From Bacteroidales bacterium (lineage in GTDB: Bacteria; Bacteroidota; Bacteroidia; Bacteroidales; WCHB1-69): a stretch of 32,685 nt of DNA. Location: positions 1 to 32,685 of the forward strand of contig JAFPVR010000076.1 of the NCBI GenBank assembly GCA_017395245.1, in the 5' to 3' direction. Positions 14,543-22,774 of the stretch are shown piece by piece. Made by a program: the position numbers and the translations under genes. The notes beneath the pieces were generated by a model. That model worked only from the letters and a program-made list of their open reading frames with translations, was not told the origin of the DNA and made no database searches. Position 1 is the first letter of the stretch; each line of letters begins with the position of its first letter.

Positions 14543-15124
14543 ATGAAAATCGCCCTATTCGCAGCCGTTGAGGAGGAAGTCCTCAACATCAAAGAGAAAG
14601 TGCATCTGTGCGGCATCGGCCGCGAGAACGCCACAAACGCCATGCTCCGGTTCATGGAGCAGCACCGAAACGAAGAGTTCACCATTCTGAACATCGGCAC
14701 CGCCGGTGCGCACACCGCGCCCGTGGGGTCGCTGATCCGCGTCACCGAGATCGTCTCGGGCGGCGCAGCCTTCATCAACCACCCGATGCTCCTCGACCGT
14801 CTGCCCGTTGAGACACCTGAAGCCGCCGACGGCAAACTCTTCTCCTCCGACTGTTTCGTCTCGCCGCACGTCTATTCGGCCGAGTTCCTGCAAGGTCTGA
14901 GAGAGAAGGCCGACTGTTTCGACATGGAGTCCTCGGCGCTCTACACCGTCGCCAAGCATTTTGGGAAGCCCTACGTCTCCTTCAAAATCGTCTCCGACCA
15001 CCTCGACGTCGATCTTGCCACTTGGCAGCAGCGCGTCCACGACTTCTCCCCCACCCTCTGCAACTTCACCCTCCACCTGCTCGATTCGATTGCGAAAACG
15101 GAACCCGTGGAACTGATAAAATAA
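14543..15124 (+). CDS. MTA/SAH nucleosidase-like protein, shortened N-terminal half
   Basis: The 193-aa protein begins MKIALFAAVEEEVLNIKEK, like MTA/SAH nucleosidases, with the catalytic-type acidic cluster EEE. It then skips about 20 residues of the usual second and third strands (HLCGIGRENATNAML). Later motifs are NIGTAGAH (phosphate/ribose loop), CFDMESSALYTVAKHFGKP (the DME substrate motif) and FKIVSDHLD, whose Asp is the usual purine-site acid. It probably hydrolyses the N-glycosidic bond of methylthioadenosine, S-adenosylhomocysteine or a relative. Closeness to agmatinase hints at a polyamine by-product role. A different nucleoside (e.g. futalosine) is possible. It lies between two repeat blocks. 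Confidence 0.75.
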   Translation: MKIALFAAVEEEVLNIKEKVHLCGIGRENATNAMLRFMEQHRNEEFTILNIGTAGAHTAPVGSLIRVTEIVSGGAAFINHPMLLDRLPVETPEAADGKLFSSDCFVSPHVYSAEFLQGLREKADCFDMESSALYTVAKHFGKPYVSFKIVSDHLDVDLATWQQRVHDFSPTLCNFTLHLLDSIAKTEPVELIK

Positions 15125-15128
15125 TAGA

Positions 15129-15410
15129 TTCCTTGAGCAGTCCCGAAGGGACAACACGCGCGAAGCGCAATTAACCCCACATAAGCGAAACAAAGTGGAG
15201 CGCAATGTGGGGGCGGAAGCACGAAGGGACAACACGCGCGAAGCGCAATTAACCCCACATAAGCGAAACAAAGTGGAGCGCAATGTGGGGGCGGAAGCAC
15301 GAAGGGATAACACGCGCGAAGCGCAATTAACCCCACATAAGCGGAGCGCAATGTGGGGCGCGCGAAGTGCAAAACACCCCCACACAAGGCGATAGCCGCA
15401 GTGTGGGGCA
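15129..15410. repeat. Dispersed hairpin module amplified as a 78-bp tandem array, copy B
   Basis: Units start at 15144, 15222 and 15300, exactly 78 bp apart; the first two are essentially identical. The third lacks a short internal stretch, and a fourth degenerate block ends in CCCCCACAC...GTGTGGGG. Each unit holds GCGCGAAGCGCAATTAACC and CCCCACAT...ATGTGGGG. Because 78 is divisible by 3 it creates long spurious minus-strand frames, which I do not call genes. Confidence 0.85.
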
Positions 15411-15431
15411 GTCACCAACAAACACACAGTT

Positions 15432-16295
15432 ATGAGCGTAAAAACCATGCCCCATTTCCTCGATATGGACGACGACCGGCACTACGAGCTGGACGACGCC
15501 CGCTATGTCATCCTCGGCGTGCCCTACGACGGCACCAGCACCTTCGTGAAGGGTGCCGACAAGGGTCCGCAGGCCATCCTCGACGCCTCCGACAGCCTGG
15601 AACTGTACGACATCCAGTACCAGTATGAGGCGTGGACCGCCGGCATCCACACCGACCACCATGACTACGACCTGCGCACGCCCGAGACGATGGTGCAGTC
15701 CGTCTATAACCGTATGCGCCACTTCCTTGAACTGGGCAAACGGCCTGTCCTTATCGGCGGCGAACACTCCGTTTCCGTAGGCGCAATCCGCGCGATGGCC
15801 GAGCGCAATCCCGACCTCACGGTGCTGCAGATTGATGCACACGCGGACCTGCGCGACAGCTACCACGACTCGCCGTACAACCACGCCTGCGTGATGCGCC
15901 GCGCCCAAGAGTGCGCACGCGTGGTGCAAGTCGGCATCCGGAATGTCTGTACCGATGAGATGCATAACGTTGTGCCGGAGAACATGTTCTACGCACATCT
16001 CATTCATAATCAAGAGGATTGGATGGAGAAGGCACTTGGCCGCCTCACCGACAACGTCTATATCACCGTCGATTTGGACGGCTTCGACCCGTCGATTCTG
16101 CCCGCCACCGGCACACCGCTGCCCGGCGGTCTGCAATGGTACCCCACCCTGTCGTTCCTGCAGAAAGTGTTCGAAAACCGTAACGTGGTCGGCTTCGACG
16201 TGGTGGAGCTGTGCCCGCAACCCGATAACAAGGTCTCCGACGTGCTCGCTGCGACGCTGGTTTACAAGATGATTACAATGTGGGAGATGTATTGA
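15432..16295 (+). CDS. speB: Agmatinase / ureohydrolase
   Basis: A 287-aa ureohydrolase. Manganese ligands are all visible: His112 in IGGEHSVSVGAIR, Asp135, His137 and Asp139 in QIDAHADLRDSY, and Asp214 and Asp216 in ITVDLDGFDPS. PATGTPLPGGL and VGFDVVELCP complete the family pattern. It hydrolyses agmatine to putrescine and urea, in the cytoplasm, in polyamine synthesis; the short length and sequence favour agmatinase over arginase, but guanidino-substrate choice cannot be proven by eye. The ATG at 15432 is used; an in-frame ATG at 15447 is possible. It follows the 78-bp repeat array by 21 nt. Confidence 0.9.
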   Translation: MSVKTMPHFLDMDDDRHYELDDARYVILGVPYDGTSTFVKGADKGPQAILDASDSLELYDIQYQYEAWTAGIHTDHHDYDLRTPETMVQSVYNRMRHFLELGKRPVLIGGEHSVSVGAIRAMAERNPDLTVLQIDAHADLRDSYHDSPYNHACVMRRAQECARVVQVGIRNVCTDEMHNVVPENMFYAHLIHNQEDWMEKALGRLTDNVYITVDLDGFDPSILPATGTPLPGGLQWYPTLSFLQKVFENRNVVGFDVVELCPQPDNKVSDVLAATLVYKMITMWEMY

Positions 16296-16351
16296 TGATA
16301 TTCTGAAGCTTCAAAAGTTGTTTTCGGGAAGTTTTTAGTTCACCGAGGAGG

Positions 16352-16381
16352 TTCCGCTACGGCGCTTTGCGCCTTGCGGAA
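16352..16381. repeat. Interrupted inverted repeat between convergent genes
   Basis: TTCCGC-TAC-GGCGC-TTT-GCGCC-TT-GCGGAA folds as one hairpin with a small bulge. It lies between the ends of speB and the T9SS cargo gene and could act for both transcripts. The rest of 16296-16427 shows nothing else. Confidence 0.55.
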
Positions 16382-16427
16382 TGGTGCACAACGTTTGGGG
16401 GCAAAGGGGAAAAAGATGGGTAAATAA

Positions 16428-18185
16428 TCAAAGTACAGTGATGGAGCCCCGTTTCACCACCGGTTTCCCCGTACTCGGCGTGTATTTCATCAGGTAGTTA
16501 TAAACGCCGACAGTCACCAGTTTTCCATTCTTCATGGTGCCGTCCCAGACGAAATTCACATTCGTGGTAGCGAAGATGATCTCGCCCCAGCGGTCGAAAA
16601 CCAGGAACTCGAAATCCAAAATCTCCGAACGCACCGCCTCAGGGATAGAGAGATAGTCGTTGAGACCGTCCGAGCGGCTGGGCGTGATGACATTGGGGAG
16701 ATAGACTACGAACTCGCAGTTTTCGATGGTGAAGTTCGCCCGCCCGTCGCAGAATTTGTTGCTGCCCGTCACGGAATAGAGGCCTGGTTCCGTCACCTCC
16801 AAGAACGAGGTGGTATCGCCAGTGTTCCAGACAAAATGCTCGAAATCGCTCACCGCGTCGAGAACCGTCTCGTGCGTGGCGCAAAAGTCCGGGTTGTGGG
16901 AGACAATCATAACCGTAGGGTTGATGATCTCCAAATGCAGCGTCACCGTACTGTCGCAACCATCGGCAGCAGTGAGGTGCTGGTCGTAGTCGCCCGTTGT
17001 CGAATACGTGTGACCATTCCAAGAATACTGCACACATGCGGTGTCGCTGAATTCCGACGTATAACCCTTCGAAATCAGAATCACGGCCGCCGTGTCACAA
17101 CTGTTTGCGCAGCAGATGCGGTACAACAGCGTGTCTTCTCCGACATAATCGCCACTGAACTGGAAGTTGAAAACGTCGTGGGCGGCACCCGAAACGGAAA
17201 CCTGCGCGTGGGATGGATATTGGATGATTTCGGGCTCAACAGGTCCGTCGGCGGTACAGAACGCATCAATAGTATCGTTATCCAAAGGTTGCAATGTCTG
17301 CGTGCCGTTAATGCAGGAGACCACCGTGTCGGGCAGCGCGTACAGCGGGATGAGCACCTCCACGGTCACGGAGTCGTCGCACGGGTACATCGGGCAGAAA
17401 CTGATGTCGTCAAGGGCGAAGTCGTTGCCGCTGTTCACCGTGTTCTGGTTGAGGATACGGATGGTGGCCGAGGTGGAGTTGCCGCTGTTCCAAATCTGGT
17501 AGAACTGCTGCCACTGCGCCGTATTGGTGGGCGCGGTGAAGATACTGCCGATGGTGGCGCCGTTGATACTGAACTGCAGACGCGCCAGCTCATTCGTCGA
17601 GCAGGTAGAGCCTTGACCAAGCGAGGCCACCCACGTAATAAAAATATAGTCGGTGTTCGGCACCACCGGAATCACCTGCTGCCACACCGTGGTGTTCGAC
17701 GTACCCGCACCGTTCACATACATGCACTTGCCCGTGCCGTTGCCAGAGGTGTGGTCATAACAGATATAGGTACCAAAATTGTTGTGCACATTGGCGGAAC
17801 TCGTGTTGATGGTGTACGTTCCTTCCTGCCCGATAATACCCCACGTGTTGGAGTTGGTCGTATAATAGGTGTAGCCGCTCGTAAATCCCGTATTCCCGCT
17901 TTGGAAATCCCCGTTCGTGACGATATTGCCGGAAATATAACGGCCCGTGATGTGATACGTGGTGGTTTCCGTCGGCGAGACGACCTGGTTGCTGTCGTGC
18001 GAGTTGGCGAACGCCGTCTCGGGCAACCATGTGTATTCGAACAGGTTGTGCGACTGCAGCGGCACCGACTGTCCGACGAAAATGGTGGTATCCTGTGTGA
18101 TGAGCACGGAGTCGCAATGCGTCTGCGCAAAAGCCGCAACAGACAGCAACAACATCATGCATATTGCAATATGGTGTCGTATCAT
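16428..18185 (-). CDS. Large secreted protein with T9SS type B (CHU_C) sorting domain
   Basis: The protein is 585 aa from ATG 18185, chosen because the signal peptide MIRHHIAICMMLLLSVAAFA-Q starts there. An N-terminal Ig-like stretch ('YTWLPETAFAN...TTTYHITGRY') leads to a jelly-roll-like domain (FQSGNTGFTSGYTYY ... FALDDISFCP, roughly 95-260). An Ig/cadherin-like region with SGDYVGEDTLLYRICCANSC follows, then PKD/Ig modules (DGCDSTVTLHLEI, 'FVWNTGDTTSFLEVTEPGLY'). The final 85 residues are the CHU_C type B sorting domain: VYLPNVITPSRSDGLNDYL, FLVFDRWGEIIFATTN, WDGTMKNGKLVTVGVYNYL. It is thus exported by the type IX system and probably displayed on the surface; the ligand is unknown. Confidence 0.9.
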   Translation of the reverse strand: MIRHHIAICMMLLLSVAAFAQTHCDSVLITQDTTIFVGQSVPLQSHNLFEYTWLPETAFANSHDSNQVVSPTETTTYHITGRYISGNIVTNGDFQSGNTGFTSGYTYYTTNSNTWGIIGQEGTYTINTSSANVHNNFGTYICYDHTSGNGTGKCMYVNGAGTSNTTVWQQVIPVVPNTDYIFITWVASLGQGSTCSTNELARLQFSINGATIGSIFTAPTNTAQWQQFYQIWNSGNSTSATIRILNQNTVNSGNDFALDDISFCPMYPCDDSVTVEVLIPLYALPDTVVSCINGTQTLQPLDNDTIDAFCTADGPVEPEIIQYPSHAQVSVSGAAHDVFNFQFSGDYVGEDTLLYRICCANSCDTAAVILISKGYTSEFSDTACVQYSWNGHTYSTTGDYDQHLTAADGCDSTVTLHLEIINPTVMIVSHNPDFCATHETVLDAVSDFEHFVWNTGDTTSFLEVTEPGLYSVTGSNKFCDGRANFTIENCEFVVYLPNVITPSRSDGLNDYLSIPEAVRSEILDFEFLVFDRWGEIIFATTNVNFVWDGTMKNGKLVTVGVYNYLMKYTPSTGKPVVKRGSITVL

Positions 18186-18310
18186 AAAACCGATTTTTCT
18201 GAAGACATTATCTTTATAACGAAAAGCCGCCCTTTTTGTTGCAAAAATTCCGCTAAAACACAACATTTCGCGTCCCTACAACATGCAACCAACATTTTTT
18301 CTCAAAGGCT

Positions 18311-18355
18311 CCAATAACAAATAACCAATAACCAATAACCAATAACCTATAACCC
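18311..18355. repeat. Heptamer array after a stop codon (GGTTATT on minus)
   Basis: On the minus strand, directly after the TAA of the NagB-like gene, come G, GGTTATA, about four GGTTATT and a TGTTATT unit, at a 7-bp period. Confidence 0.8.
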
Positions 18356-20665
18356 TTACCCTACCACGGATTTCTCCAACGCATCGGCGTGAGCGAGGAA
18401 CTCGTCGGCGGTCATCTCCTTGAGGAAGACGAGGCCGTGGGTGGCGCGCAGCACCGGGTTCGGGTTCTGGTAGAAGAACGGCTTGCCGAGAAGCAACTGC
18501 ACGGTCTTGAGTTGTTCCACCCAGATGCTCTGCGCCAGCGTGCTGAACTTGCCGTCCAGCTTGTAGCTCGGGAAAGATGCATCGACCTGGCTGAGGTAGC
18601 AGTTAGAAAAGGCCTCGTTGAAGACGTTGATGTCGTTGAGGGAGACCGGCACGATATGGGTGGCCTCCGACGGATGGTAGCGGTACCAGACGTTGCGGTA
18701 GCCCCAGATTTTCAGCCCGGAGAGGTCACGTTCGCGACTCCACAGACGGACAGCATCGGCGACAGCCTGCAGCACCTTGAAGTGCGTGTCGGGACCGCTG
18801 CCCTCGGGATCAAAGGCCAATGTCACGATGTCGGGCTGGATTGTACGCAATTCTTCCAAAATCGGCAGCACATCGCGGCTCTGGTCGGGATTCTCCGTGA
18901 AAAGCTCGCCAGTGTAGAAGCCGAGCCGCAGGTGGTGCACACTATCCCCCATAAAGCCGTAATGCGCCCATACCAACTCTTCCTCAAACTCCCGAATCAT
19001 CCCCTTGAGCCTCTGGATGTCGGCCGGCATCTTCTGCCCATCGTAACAGCCTTTGGTAAACTCGATAATCTCAACTATCTCGTCATCAAGTTCTTGCACG
19101 GATTTAACCTGCCAAATCTCCACGATATTACGCACGAGCCGATGGGCGAACCCGCGAAGGAATTCGGGTTTCTGCTGCGAGGCAAGCTTGATCAACGAAT
19201 GGTAAACATCTTTCTCCCGCTTGATTTTGTAACCTTCCGTGAAGAAATTGTCATAGAAGACCATCTGTATCTGTTTTTTTCTCAACAGATTAAGTGTATT
19301 CGCAAGATGCTTGATGAGAAAGCGGTTCGTCACGGCGTTGAAGCCAGAGGTCATAATGGAAAAATGCAGCTCATTGGAAGAATCGCTGGCGATATGGTTG
19401 ATATACGGCAGCATGCCGAGCATGATGTCGTCGTGGTGCGGCGCAGTGTTGTAGATGACCTTGCCGTGCACCGGCGCCATGCCCTTTTCGATTTTGGCCG
19501 TGATGGAGTCGATGCTCTGCCGTACGGTCTGCTCGCCGAGGTCAGGAATCATCCGGCAGAAGGTATCATCATGAAGGTCGTCCATCACTAACTTGTCGCT
19601 GAACTTGTCGATGCGCCGGCAAAGGTCGATGACGGCGCGATCGGATTTCTCCTGATTCCATCCGCCGTTAGTGTAATACTGATGCACCGAATCTTTCAAC
19701 TTCGAGGCGGAACCCGTGGTGAGACAGAAACGGGCATTGGGCAATTTGGCAAGTACTGAGGCCGGATAGCGGTTGCAAGGTTTCTCCTCCAAAGCAAGCC
19801 TGACCACCTCCGCTTTATCCTCTCCTGCTGCATAGATAATCACCACTGCATCAGGATTATACGTTATGGTACTTAAACCAATGGTTATAACAGGTCGGGT
19901 ACGCGAAACCTCGATGCCGCCCAGGTCGCTGGCCGTATCGGCAGCCGTCTCAAAGTTGGTGGCCGTGAGCCGCGTGGTCGAGTTGAAGTCACTGCCACGC
20001 ACGTTAAGGGCGATGCGGCCGTCAGGACCGATACCACCGAGAAAGAAGCCTATACCACCCAGATCGCGGATGCGCTGCTCGTACGCGCTACACCAATCGT
20101 CGATCTTGAAAATCGAACGCTGCTGTAGCAACTCCATCGGACTGCGGTCCTCGCGGAAACGCAGCGAAAGATCGACCTGATGGTTAGGAAACACCTCCGT
20201 GTAATGCTTACCTTCCTCCAACGGGATTTCATCACAGTTGATGAACAGTCCCCGCGACGCATCCAGCCCGAAACCCTCCACGAAAAACTTCCGCACATAA
20301 TTGTACGAACTGTTGTGCTGCGACGGGTCGATGGGGTAATATTCGTCGGTCTGCACAAAATGCAATCCCGAAAGAGACGGCTTTCGCGTGAGCAGCAGCC
20401 CGTGGCTTTCCCGAAAAGCGCGGCTTTCAGGAGTGTCCCATTCGGCCAGCAACTTTTTGACCCACATCATGAAGCCCGCAGAGGACTTCCCAGTCGGCAA
20501 ACTGATGACGCCTTCGGGGTTCTCGCCCACCCATTCCAAAAAACGCATGGCCTTGAACAAACCCATCATGGGCGAGTTCGCCACAGTGATATACGGGACA
20601 TTGGTAGGGAATTGCCGCAAAACGCCCCGATAAAAACTCTGCTCAACAGATGTATAATTAACCAT
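18356..20665 (-). CDS. NagB-like sugar-phosphate isomerase/deaminase fused to PIG-L deacetylase-like domain
   Basis: A 769-aa cytoplasmic protein. Residues about 1-350 are a NagB (glucosamine-6-phosphate deaminase) fold: SLPTGKSSAGF (55-65, phosphate loop), HFVQTDEYYPID (102-113, with Asp107 as the enolising base), and GIGPDGRIALN (211-221). In canonical NagB this last motif is GxDGHIAFNEP; here the catalytic His is Arg217 and the following Glu is Val222. Residues about 400-700 resemble a PIG-L/LmbE zinc deacetylase: NTAPHHDDIMLG (406-417) is the AHPDD-type metal motif, and 'PDIVTLAFDPEGSGPDTHFK' is the later conserved part. Such fusions are annotated glucosamine-6-phosphate deaminase in Bacteroidetes. 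The altered active site makes a standard deaminase role uncertain. Confidence 0.85.
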   Translation of the reverse strand: MVNYTSVEQSFYRGVLRQFPTNVPYITVANSPMMGLFKAMRFLEWVGENPEGVISLPTGKSSAGFMMWVKKLLAEWDTPESRAFRESHGLLLTRKPSLSGLHFVQTDEYYPIDPSQHNSSYNYVRKFFVEGFGLDASRGLFINCDEIPLEEGKHYTEVFPNHQVDLSLRFREDRSPMELLQQRSIFKIDDWCSAYEQRIRDLGGIGFFLGGIGPDGRIALNVRGSDFNSTTRLTATNFETAADTASDLGGIEVSRTRPVITIGLSTITYNPDAVVIIYAAGEDKAEVVRLALEEKPCNRYPASVLAKLPNARFCLTTGSASKLKDSVHQYYTNGGWNQEKSDRAVIDLCRRIDKFSDKLVMDDLHDDTFCRMIPDLGEQTVRQSIDSITAKIEKGMAPVHGKVIYNTAPHHDDIMLGMLPYINHIASDSSNELHFSIMTSGFNAVTNRFLIKHLANTLNLLRKKQIQMVFYDNFFTEGYKIKREKDVYHSLIKLASQQKPEFLRGFAHRLVRNIVEIWQVKSVQELDDEIVEIIEFTKGCYDGQKMPADIQRLKGMIREFEEELVWAHYGFMGDSVHHLRLGFYTGELFTENPDQSRDVLPILEELRTIQPDIVTLAFDPEGSGPDTHFKVLQAVADAVRLWSRERDLSGLKIWGYRNVWYRYHPSEATHIVPVSLNDINVFNEAFSNCYLSQVDASFPSYKLDGKFSTLAQSIWVEQLKTVQLLLGKPFFYQNPNPVLRATHGLVFLKEMTADEFLAHADALEKSVVG

Positions 20666-20700
20666 ATTTTAGACAGTTACAGGTGATTTTCTATCGGTCG

Positions 20701-20708
20701 CAAAAGTA
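20701..20708 (-). promoter_or_regulatory. -7 element (TACTTTTG) for the NagB-like gene
   Basis: Minus-strand TACTTTTGC lies 35 nt before the ATG at 20665. Confidence 0.6.
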
Positions 20709-20777
20709 TAAAAAATGTTGTTCAAAAAAAATCAAAAAAATTCTTCAACCGAATGTTTTTTTTTGAAAATATTTTAT

Positions 20778-20785
20778 TACTTTTG
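20778..20785 (+). promoter_or_regulatory. -7 element (TACTTTTG) for the response regulator
   Basis: TACTTTTGC follows an AT-rich run and predicts a 5' leader of about 150 nt before ATG 20942. I see no clear structure or small ORF in that leader. Confidence 0.6.
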
Positions 20786-20941
20786 CGGCTGATTTTTTTA
20801 TAATACGTTGATGGCGAGAATTTGGATAGTTCTGCAACAGCAACTATGGTCTACAAACGCTTCGATTGAGGCGCAACAACCAAGTCAAAAATTATAAAAG
20901 AGTTATTTTTAATAGAATTTTGTCAATAAAAAATAAGCGTT

Positions 20942-21718
20942 ATGAAACTGAAAAAAGAAAGAATCATGTTGGTGGACAGCAGCGACAACCTGCGCCACGT
21001 CATCAAAGATTATTTGGAGATGTCCGGTTACGTTGTGACCGACTTCCGTGACGGTGCGGAAGCTGACGCACAGTTCAACAAGGGGCTTTTCGACATCTGT
21101 ATCCTCGATGTCGCCCTGAAGCACTACGACGGTTTCCGTCTGCTGGGCAACATGCGCAAGATCGACAAGAACATGCCCATCATCGTGCTCTCCTCGGCCG
21201 CCGCGAAAGAGGACCGCATCAAAGGGTTCACGATGGGTTGCGACGACTATGTGACCAAGCCCTTCAGTATTGAGGAGCTGGTGCTGCGCGTCCAGGCCAT
21301 CCTTCGCCGCTGCAAGGCTTCGGCCCCGCGCGAGTACGTCAGCGAGGACGAGACCATCAAGTTCGGCAATTTCAAACTCAACTACACCGAGATGCAGCTC
21401 ATCCACCCGAAGATGACCCGCACGCTCACCCGCAAGGAGTGCGAGCTGCTCAAGCTGATGCTCGACCACAAGAACAAGCTCGTGCCCCGCGAAATCATCC
21501 TCCGCGAGGTCTGGGGTGCCGACGACCACACCACCTCCCGCAGCATGGACGTCTTCATGACCAAGCTGCGCGGCTATCTCATCATCGACAGCGCGGACAA
21601 GGTGCTGCCCAAAGACCCCGGCCAACGCAAGACCAAATACGCCGACGGCTACCAGCCCCTCGTCGAGATCTGCAACATCCACGGTACCGGTTTTATGTTG
21701 AGAGTGCTGGACAAGTAG
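20942..21718 (+). CDS. OmpR-family response regulator, orphan
   Basis: A 258-aa protein. The receiver domain (1-125) has phosphoacceptor Asp56 in CILDVALKHYDGF, Ser84/85 in IIVLSSAA, and Lys106 in DDYVTKPFS. The usual acidic pair after strand 1 is changed: MLVDSSDN has only Asp12, with Ser at the second position. The winged-helix DNA-binding domain (about 140-258) has LTRKECELLKLMLDHKNKLV, REIILREVWGADD and SMDVFMTKLRGYL, with an extra loop before GTGFMLRVL. No histidine kinase is adjacent. The single metal-site acid may weaken Mg-dependent phosphorylation. Two degenerate heptamers follow its TAG. Confidence 0.93.
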   Translation: MKLKKERIMLVDSSDNLRHVIKDYLEMSGYVVTDFRDGAEADAQFNKGLFDICILDVALKHYDGFRLLGNMRKIDKNMPIIVLSSAAAKEDRIKGFTMGCDDYVTKPFSIEELVLRVQAILRRCKASAPREYVSEDETIKFGNFKLNYTEMQLIHPKMTRTLTRKECELLKLMLDHKNKLVPREIILREVWGADDHTTSRSMDVFMTKLRGYLIIDSADKVLPKDPGQRKTKYADGYQPLVEICNIHGTGFMLRVLDK

Positions 21719-21740
21719 GACTTACGACCTAATGCTATTA

Positions 21741-21775
21741 TCACAAGTCACAAATCACAAATCACAAATCACATA
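21741..21775. repeat. Five TCACAAA-type heptamers
   Basis: Units TCACAAG, TCACAAA x3 and TCACATA at an exact 7-bp period, between the response regulator and pyrF. The same unit is at 6662-6687. Confidence 0.85.
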
Positions 21776-21794
21776 GTAATAATTCGTGATAGTT

Positions 21795-22658
21795 ATGTCA
21801 AACATTGATAGATTATATGCAAACGTGGCCAAAAGCGGTCACGTTTGTGTCGGTTTGGACACCGACATCAGCTACCTGCCCGAGCCCTTCGCCTTGAAGT
21901 TCCCCAACATCGAAGACGGACTCGTGGAATTCAACAAAGCCCTCATTGACAGCACGTTGGACGTGTGTGCCTGCTACAAAGTGCAAATCGCCTACTATGA
22001 GGCTTACGGGATGGCCGGCCTTCGCGCATACGCGCGAACGCTCGCCTACCTGCGCGAGAAGAACGCTGTGGTCATCGCCGACATCAAGCGCGGCGACATT
22101 GCCAAAACCGCCGAGATGTATGCCAAAGCGCACTTCACCGGCGAGTTCGAGGCCGACTTCATCACCCTCAGCCCGTACATGGGATTAGACAGTCTGTCCC
22201 CGTATCTTCCTTACATTAAGGAGAATGGCAAGGGTGTGTTCGTGCTCATCCGCACCTCCAACGAGGGCGCGAAGGACATCGAGTACCTGCCCACGGAAAA
22301 CGGCAAGCGCGTCTATCACGTGGTCGGCGAGAAGCTGCAGAGGCTCGGCAAGGACTACCTCGGCGAGTGCGGCTACTCGGCCATCGGTGGCGTGATGGGC
22401 TGCACCCATCCCGACGAAGCCGCGGAAATCCGCCAGAAGCTTGACACCACCTTCTTCCTCATCCCCGGCTACGGTGCCCAAGGCGGCAAGGCGGAAGACA
22501 TCGCCAAGTATCTCCGCAACGGCAACGGCGGCGTGGTGAACTCCTCCCGCGGCATCCTCCTCGCCTGGCGCAAACAGGACGACGGTGCCTCCCACTTCGC
22601 CGACTGCGCCCGCGCCGAGGCGATTCGGATGAGGGATGACATTCGGCAGTATCTGTAG
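21795..22658 (+). CDS. pyrF: Orotidine 5'-phosphate decarboxylase (long type)
   Basis: The protein is 287 aa from ATG 21795; a GTG at 21786 in frame is less likely. The catalytic motif VIADIKRGDIAKT has Asp96, Lys98 and Asp101. The start GHVCVGLDTDISYLPE and later GVFVLIRTSNEGAKDIE and FFLIPGYGAQGG (phosphate loop) are typical of the longer PyrF subfamily found in Bacteroidetes and mycobacteria. It decarboxylates OMP to UMP in pyrimidine synthesis. No other pyr gene is adjacent. The TAG stop overlaps the first unit of a heptamer array. Confidence 0.96.
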   Translation: MSNIDRLYANVAKSGHVCVGLDTDISYLPEPFALKFPNIEDGLVEFNKALIDSTLDVCACYKVQIAYYEAYGMAGLRAYARTLAYLREKNAVVIADIKRGDIAKTAEMYAKAHFTGEFEADFITLSPYMGLDSLSPYLPYIKENGKGVFVLIRTSNEGAKDIEYLPTENGKRVYHVVGEKLQRLGKDYLGECGYSAIGGVMGCTHPDEAAEIRQKLDTTFFLIPGYGAQGGKAEDIAKYLRNGNGGVVNSSRGILLAWRKQDDGASHFADCARAEAIRMRDDIRQYL

Positions 22659-22741
22659 ACTTTAGACTTAAGACTTAAGACTTAAGACTTAAGACTTAAG
22701 ACTTGCAGGAAAAAGTCTCAAGTCTAAAGTCTTACGTCTTA
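22658..22741. repeat. Heptamer array GACTTAA with an inverted counterpart
   Basis: Seven units of GACTTAA type run from the G of the pyrF stop (22658-22706). After a short spacer come four units of AGTCTTA type (22714-22741), the reverse complement. The two halves can fold into a long imperfect hairpin. Ends 33 nt before rseP. Confidence 0.85.
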
Positions 22742-22774
22742 CATCGACAAACGACAAAACAACAAACTAAAATA

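Noticed and set aside
15129-15410. CRISPR array in the 78-bp repeat block
   Set aside because: The whole 78-bp unit is repeated without unique spacers and no cas genes are present.
14555-15448. Long minus-strand frame with repeated CGVNCASRVL segments
   Set aside because: It is produced by the 78-bp repeat, whose length is divisible by three, and lies opposite the nucleosidase-like gene; the composition is repeat-derived.
22658-22741. CRISPR-like array
   Set aside because: Units are 7 bp and directly abutting, with no spacers.
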